The notes beneath the pieces are model-generated. The model ran no database searches, was not told the origin of the DNA, and saw only the letters and a program-made list of their open reading frames with translations. The position numbers were made by a program, and so were the translations under genes. A stretch of DNA of 64,000 bases from Primorskyibacter flagellatus (GTDB lineage: Bacteria > Pseudomonadota > Alphaproteobacteria > Rhodobacterales > Rhodobacteraceae): positions 1,228,338 to 1,292,337 of the forward strand of contig NZ_BMFJ01000001.1 of the NCBI RefSeq assembly GCF_014638275.1, written 5' to 3'. Position 1 is the first letter of the stretch. The number at the start of each line of letters is the position of its first letter. Positions 10,884 to 19,208 of this stretch are shown piece by piece.

Positions 10884-11071
10884 TTTTCCGTCGAGAAAAT
10901 GGCAGCGTCCGTTCGCAGGCGTGATTTGCGACGCGGTGATCAGGATCCGGCTTGCCCGACCGGAAGCACGATGTCGAAAGGCTGGCGCGCGTCCGCGTCA
11001 CCGGATGCCAGAAAACGGTTCCCATCGGCAGTCACCCATGCTTTTCTGGCCCGAAAACGGAGCATTACGCG

Positions 11072-14000
11072 TTGTTGATTGATGAGTTTATTTCCCGCTG
11101 GCAGGCCTCCGGCGGGAACGAGATGGCCAACTTCCAGACCTTCGCGACCGAGCTCTGCGACATCATCGGCGTCGACCGCCCTAAGCCCGCGCAGAGCGAC
11201 GGGCAGACCAACGACTACCGCTTCGAGCGTCCGATCACCGAAACGCACACAGGTCGGCGCCACCACCGCCGCATGGATCTCTACCGCCAGGGCTGCTTCG
11301 TCATGGAAGCCAAGCAGGGTGCAGGGCCCAAGGCCGAGGCCGAACAGCTTTCGCTCCTGATTGAGGAAGACGCCCCGCGCGCACAGGGCGGCCATGGCCG
11401 CCGGGGCACCCGCGCCTTCGAGGACACGATGCTTCGGGCCCGGAACCAGGCTGACGGCTACGCCCGCGCCGTGGCGAAAGAAGACGGCTGGCCTCCGTTC
11501 ATCATGGTTGTCGATGTCGGGCATTTCATCGAGGTCTACGCGGATTTTTCGCGGCAGGGTCAGGGCTACACCCAGTTCCCGGACGGCAACCGCTACCGCA
11601 TCACGATGGAGGACCTGCGCGACGAGGTGGTCCGGAACCGGCTCAAGGCGATCTGGCAGGATCCCATGTCGCTCGACCCGTCCAAGACCGCCGCCAAGGT
11701 CACGCGGGAGATCGCCGGGCACCTCGCCGAACTCGGCAAGAGCTTCGAGGGACAGGGCCACGAGGGCGAGACCGTCGCCCGTTTCCTCATGCGCTGCCTC
11801 TTCACCATGTTCGCCGAAGATGTGGAGCTGCTGCCCAGGGACAGCTTCCGCGACAAGCTGCGCGAACTGCGCGGCAAGCCCGATCAAGCGCAATATGTGC
11901 TCCAGTCGCTGTGGGAGACGATGAACACCGGCGGCAACTCCCCCGTCCTGATGGCCAAGCTCCTCCGGTTCAACGGCGGGCTTTTCAAGGACGCGACCGC
12001 CCTGCCCCTCTCCGAACTTCAGCTGGGCCTGCTGATCGAGGCCGCTGAGGCCGACTGGCGACAGGTCGAACCGGCGATCTTCGGCACCCTGCTGGAACGC
12101 GCCCTGACCGCCAAGAACCGCCACAAGCTTGGTGCCCACTATACGCCGCGCGCCTATGTCGAACGGCTCGTCATGCCGACGATCATCGAACCGCTGCGCG
12201 CCGACTGGCGGTCGGTGCAGGCCGCGGTCGACCTTCTCCGCAGCCAGGACAAGGGCAAAGAAGCGCTCCAGCAGGTGCGAGACTTCCACCGTAAGTTATG
12301 CGACATCCGCGTGCTCGACCCGGCATGTGGGTCGGGCAACTTCCTCTATGTCGCGCTGGAGCTGATGAAGCGGCTGGAGGGCGAGGTGACTGCCCTGATG
12401 GAGGAACTGGGAGAACGCCAGTCCGCCCTCGGCCTCGAAGGGCATACCGTCGACCCGCACCAGTTCCTCGGGATCGAGCTGAACCCATGGGCCGCCAATG
12501 TGGCGGAGCTGGTGCTGTGGATCGGTTACTTGCAATGGCACTTCCGCACCCACGGGCAGGCCGCGCCGTCGGAACCGATCCTGCGGGATTTCAAGAACAT
12601 CGAGAACCGGGACGCCGTGCTGACCTGGACCGCCCGGACCGAGCGGAGGAATGACGACGACACCCCGGCGACCCGTTGGGACGGCGTGACCATGATGCGC
12701 CACCCCGCGACCGGAGAGGATGTGCCCGACCCCACAGCCCGCGTGCAGGTCTGGGACTATGCCGAGCCCCGCCCGGCGGCATGGCCGGAGGCGACCTTCA
12801 TCGTCGGTAACCCGCCGTTCATCGGGAACAAGAGGATGCGGGAAGCCCTGGGCGATGGCTATGTGGAGGCGCTGTGGAAGGCTTATCCGAAAGTGCCGCA
12901 GAGCGCCGATCTGGTCATGTTCTGGTGGGAGAAAGCCGCATTGATGGCGCGCGGGTTCGACGGCGAGACCGGTCTACGGCGCTTCGGGCTGATCACCACG
13001 AACTCCCTTCGCCAGACTTTCAACCGCCGGGTGCTGGAGCCACATCTGGGCGATAGCAAACGGCCCCTGTCACTGCTCTTTGCCATCCCGGATCACCCAT
13101 GGGTGGACACGGCGGACGGTGCGGCGGTGCGGATCGGGATGACGGTGGCGGCGTCAGGCTCCCGCCCGGGGCGACTGGTCACGGTCGTGTCCGAGAGTGG
13201 GGAGAGGAATGAGGCCGAGGGGAGACAAGTAGAAGTCACGCTTGCATACGGGAATATTCAGCACGACCTTCGAATAGGCGCGGAGTTGAGCTCCGCAAGT
13301 GACCTTCATTCAAATGACTTCCTCGCGCATCAGGGCGTCACCCCACTGGGAGAAGGATTTCGTGTAGAAGCTCGGGAAGCGATTTCCGTCAATGGCCAAG
13401 CCGTAGCCTCGGGTATCCTTCGAAGATACCTGAACGGTCGCCAGTTTCTTCATGGCGATGCCCCAGGATATATAATCGACTTTTTCGGACTTTCAGAAGA
13501 AGAATCGAGAAATAAGTATCCCGTCTTATACCAGCGTGTTCTTGATACCGTTCGCCCGACGCGAGATACATTGAAACGAGACGCATATAGGCAGCGATGG
13601 TGGATATTCGCTGAGCCGAGAAAAAAAATGCGTCCGGCGTTGGAATCGCTGGAACGCTATATTGCTACCTGCCGAACGGCCAAACACAGAATATTCGGAT
13701 TCCTCGAGAGCGACATTTTGCCTGACGCAAAACTGATTGCGATTGGCCTTTCAAATGCCGAAAACTTGGCCGTTCTGTCATCGGGCATTCATTTGAAATG
13801 GGCATTGGCGACCGGAGCTCATTTGGAGGACCGACCGAACTATAATCACGCCGATTGCTTTGCAAAATTTCCCTTCCCCGACCTCACCCCGGCACAACGC
13901 ACCACCCTCCGCGCCCTCGGAGAGGAACTCGACGCGCATCGCAAGGAGCGGCAGAAGGCCCACCCCAAGCTGACCCTGACCCAGATGTATAACACCCTCG

Positions 14001-14503
14001 AAAAGCTCCGCGCGGGCGAGGTGCTTGAGGGCAAGGACAAGCAGGTTTATGACGACGGGCTGATCGGCCTGCTGCGCGACATCCATGACCGGATCGACGC
14101 CGCCGTGGCCGAGGCCTACGGCTGGCCCGCCGACCTGCCCGAAGACGAGATCCTCCTTCGCCTTGTCGCGCTGAACCACGAACGCGCCGAGGAAGAAGCG
14201 CGCGGCCATGTGCGCTGGCTCCGCCCCGAGTATCAGAACCCCGACGGCCGCGCCGCCCAGGCCAAGACCGGCAAGCTGGAGATCGCCGCCGGCGCCAAGA
14301 CCGGCAAGGCCGCCTGGCCCAAGACCCTGCCCGAACAGATCACCGCCGTCCGCGAGGCGCTGGAGACCCTGGGAGAGGCCGACGCCGAAACCATCGCCCG
14401 GACTTTCCATCGCGGCCGCGCCGGATCGGTCGAGCCGCTGCTGGAGACACTGGCGGGGCTCGGGATGGCCGAAGCGATTGACAACAATCTCTACACTACT
14501 TGA
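11072..14503 (+). CDS. type IIG restriction-modification enzyme (MmeI-like)
   Basis: A 1143-aa single-chain enzyme with nuclease and adenine methyltransferase activity. An N-terminal PD-(D/E)XK site is visible (D69 in RMDLYRQGCF, then E79-A-K81). The methyltransferase has DPACGSGNFL at 416 (SAM binding) and NPPFIGNK at 580 (catalytic NPPF), the motif order of gamma-class N6-adenine enzymes. A C-terminal helical segment follows the target-recognition region. Residues about 718-932 (bases 13225-13868) are clearly AT-richer than both flanks and coincide with the expected target-recognition domain, a sign of domain exchange. A TTG at 11072 with ACGGAG 9 bases upstream places the start just before the conserved EFISRWQASGG; an in-frame ATG at 10952 would add 40 unconserved residues. 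Likely role: defence of the element or host against foreign DNA. Confidence 0.85.
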   Translation: MLIDEFISRWQASGGNEMANFQTFATELCDIIGVDRPKPAQSDGQTNDYRFERPITETHTGRRHHRRMDLYRQGCFVMEAKQGAGPKAEAEQLSLLIEEDAPRAQGGHGRRGTRAFEDTMLRARNQADGYARAVAKEDGWPPFIMVVDVGHFIEVYADFSRQGQGYTQFPDGNRYRITMEDLRDEVVRNRLKAIWQDPMSLDPSKTAAKVTREIAGHLAELGKSFEGQGHEGETVARFLMRCLFTMFAEDVELLPRDSFRDKLRELRGKPDQAQYVLQSLWETMNTGGNSPVLMAKLLRFNGGLFKDATALPLSELQLGLLIEAAEADWRQVEPAIFGTLLERALTAKNRHKLGAHYTPRAYVERLVMPTIIEPLRADWRSVQAAVDLLRSQDKGKEALQQVRDFHRKLCDIRVLDPACGSGNFLYVALELMKRLEGEVTALMEELGERQSALGLEGHTVDPHQFLGIELNPWAANVAELVLWIGYLQWHFRTHGQAAPSEPILRDFKNIENRDAVLTWTARTERRNDDDTPATRWDGVTMMRHPATGEDVPDPTARVQVWDYAEPRPAAWPEATFIVGNPPFIGNKRMREALGDGYVEALWKAYPKVPQSADLVMFWWEKAALMARGFDGETGLRRFGLITTNSLRQTFNRRVLEPHLGDSKRPLSLLFAIPDHPWVDTADGAAVRIGMTVAASGSRPGRLVTVVSESGERNEAEGRQVEVTLAYGNIQHDLRIGAELSSASDLHSNDFLAHQGVTPLGEGFRVEAREAISVNGQAVASGILRRYLNGRQFLHGDAPGYIIDFFGLSEEESRNKYPVLYQRVLDTVRPTRDTLKRDAYRQRWWIFAEPRKKMRPALESLERYIATCRTAKHRIFGFLESDILPDAKLIAIGLSNAENLAVLSSGIHLKWALATGAHLEDRPNYNHADCFAKFPFPDLTPAQRTTLRALGEELDAHRKERQKAHPKLTLTQMYNTLEKLRAGEVLEGKDKQVYDDGLIGLLRDIHDRIDAAVAEAYGWPADLPEDEILLRLVALNHERAEEEARGHVRWLRPEYQNPDGRAAQAKTGKLEIAAGAKTGKAAWPKTLPEQITAVREALETLGEADAETIARTFHRGRAGSVEPLLETLAGLGMAEAIDNNLYTT

Positions 14504-14637
14504 TCAGAAAATTAAGCGCTATTGCCCCCTTCAAATACAATGCACCTGAACGCCCATTCCTTCCTGATTCAGAAAAAATATTTCTTACTGAATGCGGTGA
14601 ATAAAGAAAACTTTCAAAAGAAACGGCGGGAAAGATA

Positions 14638-15471
14638 ATGAATCAAAAAAGTGACGTTGACATCGACGCGGCGGCGATGTCGAAACCTGGATCCCCTAAA
14701 GATAAACCGAAAAACCATTTGTCATTGCTTTTCGGCTTCGCTTTGGCTCCTTACATCCTCGCATTTGAGTGCTTGAGGAATATCTCAAATTTCTGGCAGC
14801 TCGCCCAAGAAACCGAAACTTCAGCCAAAGTGATAACCGCATACGCATGGCTTCATGTCTACGGCTACTGGCTCGTCTCCTTATACAGAACAGGCCCAGA
14901 TTCTGATCCTTTCATTAGGAGAAACGCGGAAGCCACACAGCATTTGTTTTTCTCTGAAACTTTTACGTTTCTCTCATTGCTTATCAGTATATTATATATC
15001 TATATAATCCTGGCAATCTACTGCAAAAGTATTCGCTCTACGATTATTGTATTCAACTACGTAGGCTCCGTGGGGTATATTTCAGGATTGCCGTTTATTA
15101 TTTGGACTTCGTATCAAGTGTTTTCTCGCTCCCCCAACGACCCCTACCGCGATATTCTGGATTCATTCCCTCCATGGGTGCACTATATACCCATTTTAAT
15201 TTTATTCATTGCGCTCTCAAATCAATCGAAAATGAGACCAAAATCAGTCAAATTTCGATTTTCACCCCTGCTCACCCATCTCGCTGTTTCTTTAGGCGCG
15301 GCTATATGGACATTTTTCAATCAAGGAGGAATGGTTGACTCCGTTCTGTTGGTCAATTTGACCTCCTCTTTTATGGGTGAAACTCCATTTCACACTCTGC
15401 CCCAGGATATTGCCGATGGTATTTTCAGAAATCTTACAGAAAGGTGGTATGATTTGATGATCTGGCGATAA
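14638..15471 (+). CDS. AT-rich multi-pass membrane protein, unknown
   Basis: A 277-aa protein I do not recognise. It has a soluble polar N-terminus of about 28 residues, then about five or six hydrophobic segments (around LSLLFGFALAPYILAF, FTFLSLLISILYIYIILAIY, IIVFNYVGSVGYISGLPFII, WVHYIPILILFIAL and FSPLLTHLAVSLGAAIW), and a polar tail. Its codon use and AT content differ sharply from neighbours and from the chromosome, marking recent transfer from another host. It lies 134 bases after the restriction enzyme on the same strand, so a defence-associated effector or an immunity protein is possible, but nothing in the sequence proves that. A GGGAAAG precedes the ATG. Confidence 0.6.
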   Translation: MNQKSDVDIDAAAMSKPGSPKDKPKNHLSLLFGFALAPYILAFECLRNISNFWQLAQETETSAKVITAYAWLHVYGYWLVSLYRTGPDSDPFIRRNAEATQHLFFSETFTFLSLLISILYIYIILAIYCKSIRSTIIVFNYVGSVGYISGLPFIIWTSYQVFSRSPNDPYRDILDSFPPWVHYIPILILFIALSNQSKMRPKSVKFRFSPLLTHLAVSLGAAIWTFFNQGGMVDSVLLVNLTSSFMGETPFHTLPQDIADGIFRNLTERWYDLMIWR

Positions 15472-15978
15472 TCTGGGTTAGGGAATAATGACCACTGCCG
15501 TCGGAATGCTGTCCGCCGAGCAATCGCCGCATAGGCTGCAACCTTCTCAATACCGTCTGCTGGAACCAAAGCCTTCTCAATCTTCACCGGTGACACGACA
15601 TCGGAAAACTTTAGGCACGAAATGCATGTCGCGAACGCGCAAACACGAACGCCGATCATAGCTTTCCCGGAGATTTGAACCGTATCGTTTAGGTCGGGTC
15701 CGCATCCCAACATAGAGGCCCCAGGCGTCGTAAACTGCCCGACAGGACGCACGTCAACACATTATGTAGTAAGAACGTTCAGCGTCTACTCCAAGGGGCA
15801 AGTTTTGCCTCTGTTCTAAGGCCAAGCGGTAGACATTTCTTTGTCCTCAGCAAGCTCATGAGCATGTGAGCTTCCGACCTTCTCAACGGTGCCGGATTGG
15901 AAACGCGTTGTGGCGGAGTCGGCAACAACACTCGTAACCAAGTCCTGAACTCCTCTTCACTGCACTATGGAGTTCCCG
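15472..15978. other. 507-base gap without a convincing gene
   Basis: AT-rich at the left, mixed at the right. A minus-strand open frame spans 15390-15752 but has no family resemblance and overlaps the end of the membrane protein gene, so I do not call it. No repeat, tRNA or clear promoter was recognised. Confidence 0.5.
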
Positions 15979-16428
15979 ATGCAGACACCCGCCTACACCC
16001 GTGACGAAGTTCTTGCCGCCGCCATGACTCTCATGGCCAGGGGGGAAACCCCTGACCGACTGAACTTGTGGAATGCTCTCGGCCGCCGTGGCCTCGCCTT
16101 GACCGCTTGGCGGACATACCTCGCCGCGCGTGAGGAAGGTCTTCCCGACCTGCCTCGTCAGATCATCGAAGAAGGGATTTCGCCAGAGGTCGCCAAGGCC
16201 ACGCAGGCCCATTCCGATACACTTCGGACCCTGGCCGAGGCCATCAGTGCCGAAGCGGCCCGGCCGCTCGAGCTTCGCGTCCAAGCCCTCGAAAAGATGC
16301 TTGTCGAGCGAACCGCATCAGTCAACGACCTCGAAGCTCTCGTGGATGCGATGGAAGAGCAGATGGCAGATCTCGAAGGCCAACTGTCCCAGATCAAGCG
16401 GGGCAATACCCCTCGCCTCATTATCTGA
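15979..16428 (+). CDS. KfrA-like DNA-binding coiled-coil protein
   Basis: A 149-aa protein whose first 55 residues (YTRDEVLAAAMTLMARGETP, then NLWNALGRRGLALTAWRTYL) match the layout of the KfrA N-terminal DNA-binding domain: a helix with V-x-AA, a G-x-xP turn, then a recognition helix and a tryptophan. The rest is predicted coiled coil (LRVQALEKMLVERTASVNDL, ALVDAMEEQMADLEGQLSQI). KfrA proteins are plasmid-borne autoregulators and partition accessories. It lies directly before the primase-like replication gene, which supports a plasmid-maintenance origin of this part of the island. ATG 15979 is preferred (GGAG 6 bases upstream) over ATG 15967. Confidence 0.6.
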   Translation: MQTPAYTRDEVLAAAMTLMARGETPDRLNLWNALGRRGLALTAWRTYLAAREEGLPDLPRQIIEEGISPEVAKATQAHSDTLRTLAEAISAEAARPLELRVQALEKMLVERTASVNDLEALVDAMEEQMADLEGQLSQIKRGNTPRLII

Positions 16429-16568
16429 GGCCACCTGGACACGACGATGGTCATCAGCACCGAGGCCGTTTGCAGGCTTTCGCTTGCAGCACAGGCCTCG
16501 GCAGCCCGCTCTTACTGCCCGGCTGGTGGCTGTTTGGGTAACGCCGTCGCGCGAACCAGTTCCCCAAA

Positions 16569-17885
16569 ATGGAACACCTCAACACACGCACCCTCATAGA
16601 CGCGCTGCCCGCCGCGGCCGATATGGCCACCGCGGACTATGTGCGCCTGCTGCACCCTGACGACGCCATCGGAAAGGTGAATTTTCTGATCGCGGACCGG
16701 AAAGACCGGGCCGAGTGCAAGATCTCCGAGATCGCAACCGCTCCGTTCTATGCCACCTGTGCGACCGAACGAACCTCGTTCGTTTCCCTGAACCGGTTTC
16801 ATGGTCATCGGGAAGATATGCGCCTTGCCGCGCTGAACGCGATGTTCGTGGATCTCGATGCCGATCTCGCTCCAACGGGCCTTGTGGCGGACCCAGCCGC
16901 ATGGCGCGCCAAGGTCACGGAGATATGCGAGACTGCGGGGTTGCCAATGCCTTCACTGCTGAACGCGACCGGACGCGGCCTCGCCGCTATCTGGCTCATA
17001 CGACCGTTGCCACCCCATGTGCGGGCACGATGGCGGGCGGCAATCCATGGCCTTATCACCCTGTTCAGGAGTGCCGGCGCCGATAAGTCGTGTTCGGATA
17101 CCGCAAGAGTTTTCCGCCTCCCTGGCAGCATCAATCCAAAGTCCGGCCGTGTCGTCCGCGTTATTGGCGGAACACTCCTGCGTTACGATTACGACGCTCT
17201 GGAGGACGCCACATACACGGCCCTCGGCCGACCTACACGGCGCCAGCTTCAAGAGCGAAAGCTGCGGCATGTCAAAAAGGCAAGGCGTCGGGTGACCGGC
17301 TCGGGGCTCACCCCGGCTGCAAGGTTCCAGCAGATCCTGAACGACCTCGATAAGCTTTGCGTCTTCTGGGGAGGCCAAGTCCCCCAAGGGCGCCGGAACA
17401 CCTTCCTGCACCTATATGCGACATGCCTGACGCACCTGCGAGAGCCAGGCGATATTGCGACGGCGATCGACAGGATGGCCGCCGTCGTGACGCCCGGCCT
17501 TCCCGCGACAGAAGTGCGAAGTATCATCCGTAACGCAGAGGACCGTGCGGCGCGGCCTCGGACGGCAAATCCGCTGGATGACGGCAGGTATCATTATTCC
17601 GGCGCCCAGGTCGCGCAACTGCTCGACATCACCGATGACGAAGCGCGCTCCCTCAGCCTCCAGCAGGTTTATTCGACCAAGGAACGACGCCGCAGGAAGA
17701 CCGAACGGGAAAGAGAGCGCCGCGCCGCCGCCGGCGCCGTGCCGCGAGCGGAATACCTCGCAGCGAATGCTATATCGAGAGAGATGCCGTGGAAAGTTCA
17801 GGGCATGTCCCGTGCGACTTGGTATCGGAAGGGAAAGCCCGTGATTTCGGCGGCTTCCACTGCATCGTCGGCATTTTTTCAGTGA
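16569..17885 (+). CDS. plasmid-type replication protein with AEP primase-like domain
   Basis: A 438-aa protein. The N-terminal two thirds look like the archaeo-eukaryotic primase fold used by some plasmid replication proteins: the metal-binding pair D95-L-D97 in NAMFVDLDAD, the second motif LLNATGRGLAAIWLI, and the conserved DTARVFRLPGSINPKSG with basic residues around 180-192. Residues 240-330 form a helical domain, and the C-terminal part has a basic, Arg/Glu-rich helix (KERRRRKTERERERRAAAG) and a possible DNA-binding end. It would prime DNA synthesis on the excised circular or transferred single-stranded form. It follows the KfrA-like gene on the same strand. No iteron-type origin was found nearby. 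Confidence 0.65.
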   Translation: MEHLNTRTLIDALPAAADMATADYVRLLHPDDAIGKVNFLIADRKDRAECKISEIATAPFYATCATERTSFVSLNRFHGHREDMRLAALNAMFVDLDADLAPTGLVADPAAWRAKVTEICETAGLPMPSLLNATGRGLAAIWLIRPLPPHVRARWRAAIHGLITLFRSAGADKSCSDTARVFRLPGSINPKSGRVVRVIGGTLLRYDYDALEDATYTALGRPTRRQLQERKLRHVKKARRRVTGSGLTPAARFQQILNDLDKLCVFWGGQVPQGRRNTFLHLYATCLTHLREPGDIATAIDRMAAVVTPGLPATEVRSIIRNAEDRAARPRTANPLDDGRYHYSGAQVAQLLDITDDEARSLSLQQVYSTKERRRRKTERERERRAAAGAVPRAEYLAANAISREMPWKVQGMSRATWYRKGKPVISAASTASSAFFQ

Positions 17886-18107
17886 GACAGGTCCGTGTCC
17901 GCTACAGGGGGCGAAGCCTTGCCGAAGGCTGAGGGACCGACATAGCCGAAATAAGGCCGTTTCCCCATTTCCCCCAACCGCGCCAAACCCACCCACGGAC
18001 CCAGATTTGACGATCTTTCCATTGATGCGAGCAGTTCCCCATGAAATCGCTTCGTCGATGCCGCTTCGGGCCAATGTTGGGTTACGCCACCGTGGGAGGA
18101 ACGACGC

Positions 18108-18431
18108 ATGGATACGCCAGACAGAAAAATGCTGCTCGGTTGGGTAGAGGCAGCCCTGAGAGCAGACAATGCAGACCTGCCAACTCTCCGGCTGGCAGCA
18201 CAGTCCCACTATCGGCCAGGCTCAGGATTTGCGTTTATCGAGGTCTACGGCGTGGACGATCAACGCGACCGGCGCCGTGGCATTCGGGCCGAAGCAAGTC
18301 GCTTGCTCGGATTGTTGGGATGCAAGGTGGATCTCGAGGTCGGCTACGATGTGTTCACTGTGTATCCCACCCGCCCCGAGACGGCGCACCAGCATCTCAG
18401 GGCCCTCAAAGTCGTGCGGGACGCACGATAA
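18108..18431 (+). CDS. hypothetical protein (107 aa)
   Basis: Not recognised. A small soluble alpha/beta protein with the regular pattern FAFIEVYGVDDQRDRRRGIR, EASRLLGLLGCKVDLEVG and YDVFTVYPTRPETAHQHLRA. A strong ribosome-binding site (GGGAGGA, 7 bases before ATG) supports a real gene. It stands between the replication block and the copper cluster; the 222-base gap upstream contains no gene. Confidence 0.55.
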   Translation: MDTPDRKMLLGWVEAALRADNADLPTLRLAAQSHYRPGSGFAFIEVYGVDDQRDRRRGIRAEASRLLGLLGCKVDLEVGYDVFTVYPTRPETAHQHLRALKVVRDAR

Positions 18432-18533
18432 ATCAGCGGGTCCGACCACAGCGGCGGGTTTGCACCTTTGCCCATGTTGGTGATGCGCTTGTGACTTGCC
18501 ACGGCACTCGCGCTACCGGATGATGCGAACACG

Positions 18534-18929
18534 ATGAAGAGATACCTGATCGCACTCTTCCTGGCGTTGACCGGGCTGATGATGGTGGCCGCCCCGGTCG
18601 CCGTCATGGCCATGTCCGGCTCCATGCTGTGCGAACAGCAGGCGAGCGTCAGTATGCAGCATGCCGCGCAACAGCCTTCGGCTGCTTCGATGGACCATTC
18701 CCACCATGGCGCGGACCACGGCATGCATCAGGTGGTTCAGACTTCGGATGAGGCCTCAACGGATTCAGCGCCGATCTGCTGCGATCATGCATGCGTGGCT
18801 GAGCTGACGGTGATGCCCGTGGTGCTGAGCGTCGGCCAGATCGCATCGAGTGCGCCGCACGACCTGTCATCGTCCGACCTGACCGAACTGACGCACCCGA
18901 ACGGGCTGCGACGACCTCCGAAAGCGTGA
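18534..18929 (+). CDS. exported Met/His/Cys-rich protein, copper cluster
   Basis: A 131-aa protein with an N-terminal signal peptide (MKRYLIALFLALTGLMMVAA). The mature part is rich in potential copper ligands: MHQVVQ, MDHSHHGADHGMH, and CCDHACVAEL. It ends with NGLRRPPKA, and the other small exported copper-cluster protein at 26412 ends in a similar proline-rich SRDLPPPRS, so the two may be distant paralogues. It begins the plus-strand copper operon (this gene, lipoprotein, TolC, multicopper oxidase, CusF). Probable role: periplasmic copper buffering or sensing; no characterised family is recognised. Confidence 0.7.
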   Translation: MKRYLIALFLALTGLMMVAAPVAVMAMSGSMLCEQQASVSMQHAAQQPSAASMDHSHHGADHGMHQVVQTSDEASTDSAPICCDHACVAELTVMPVVLSVGQIASSAPHDLSSSDLTELTHPNGLRRPPKA

Positions 18930-18989
18930 TCGAGCTGTCGTAGGGCGCCATCCGGCGCCTGCTCTGCCGATCCCTTCCGGAGACCAATC

Positions 18990-19208
18990 ATGAAGATCCT
19001 CTTGGCGGCCACCGTGCCGCTGGCGCTCGCGGGCTGTTCGCAGCCGTTCGAGCCCCCCTTGGCCGCGCCCCTCACCCGGGCTGCCGATCCAATGACCGCA
19101 CGCGCCGCCCCGGCCGGGCCAGCCGTCGCACATACCTCACGTGCCATCGAGGCGCCCGGGGATTGGCGCCAGTTGAACGACGCGCAGGCGCCGGGAGGGT
19201 CGTCATGA
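18990..19208 (+). CDS. small lipoprotein in copper operon
   Basis: A 72-aa protein with a signal peptide ending in a lipobox (LPLALAGC-like, Cys16), so it should be anchored by lipid in an envelope membrane. The mature peptide is Ala/Pro-rich without recognisable fold (PLTRAADPMTARAAPAGPAV). GGAGACC precedes the ATG. Its stop overlaps the start of the TolC-family gene by 4 bases, so translation is coupled to it. It may help assemble or anchor the efflux channel; that is inference from position. Confidence 0.6.
   Translation: MKILLAATVPLALAGCSQPFEPPLAAPLTRAADPMTARAAPAGPAVAHTSRAIEAPGDWRQLNDAQAPGGSS

Noticed and set aside
10952-11071. ATG 10952 as the start of the restriction enzyme.
   Set aside because: It adds 40 residues with no resemblance to the family; the conserved region begins just after the TTG at 11072, which has a ribosome-binding site.
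15390-15752. A 120-codon minus-strand frame in the gap after the AT-rich membrane protein.
   Set aside because: Overlaps the membrane protein gene, no ribosome-binding site or family resemblance.
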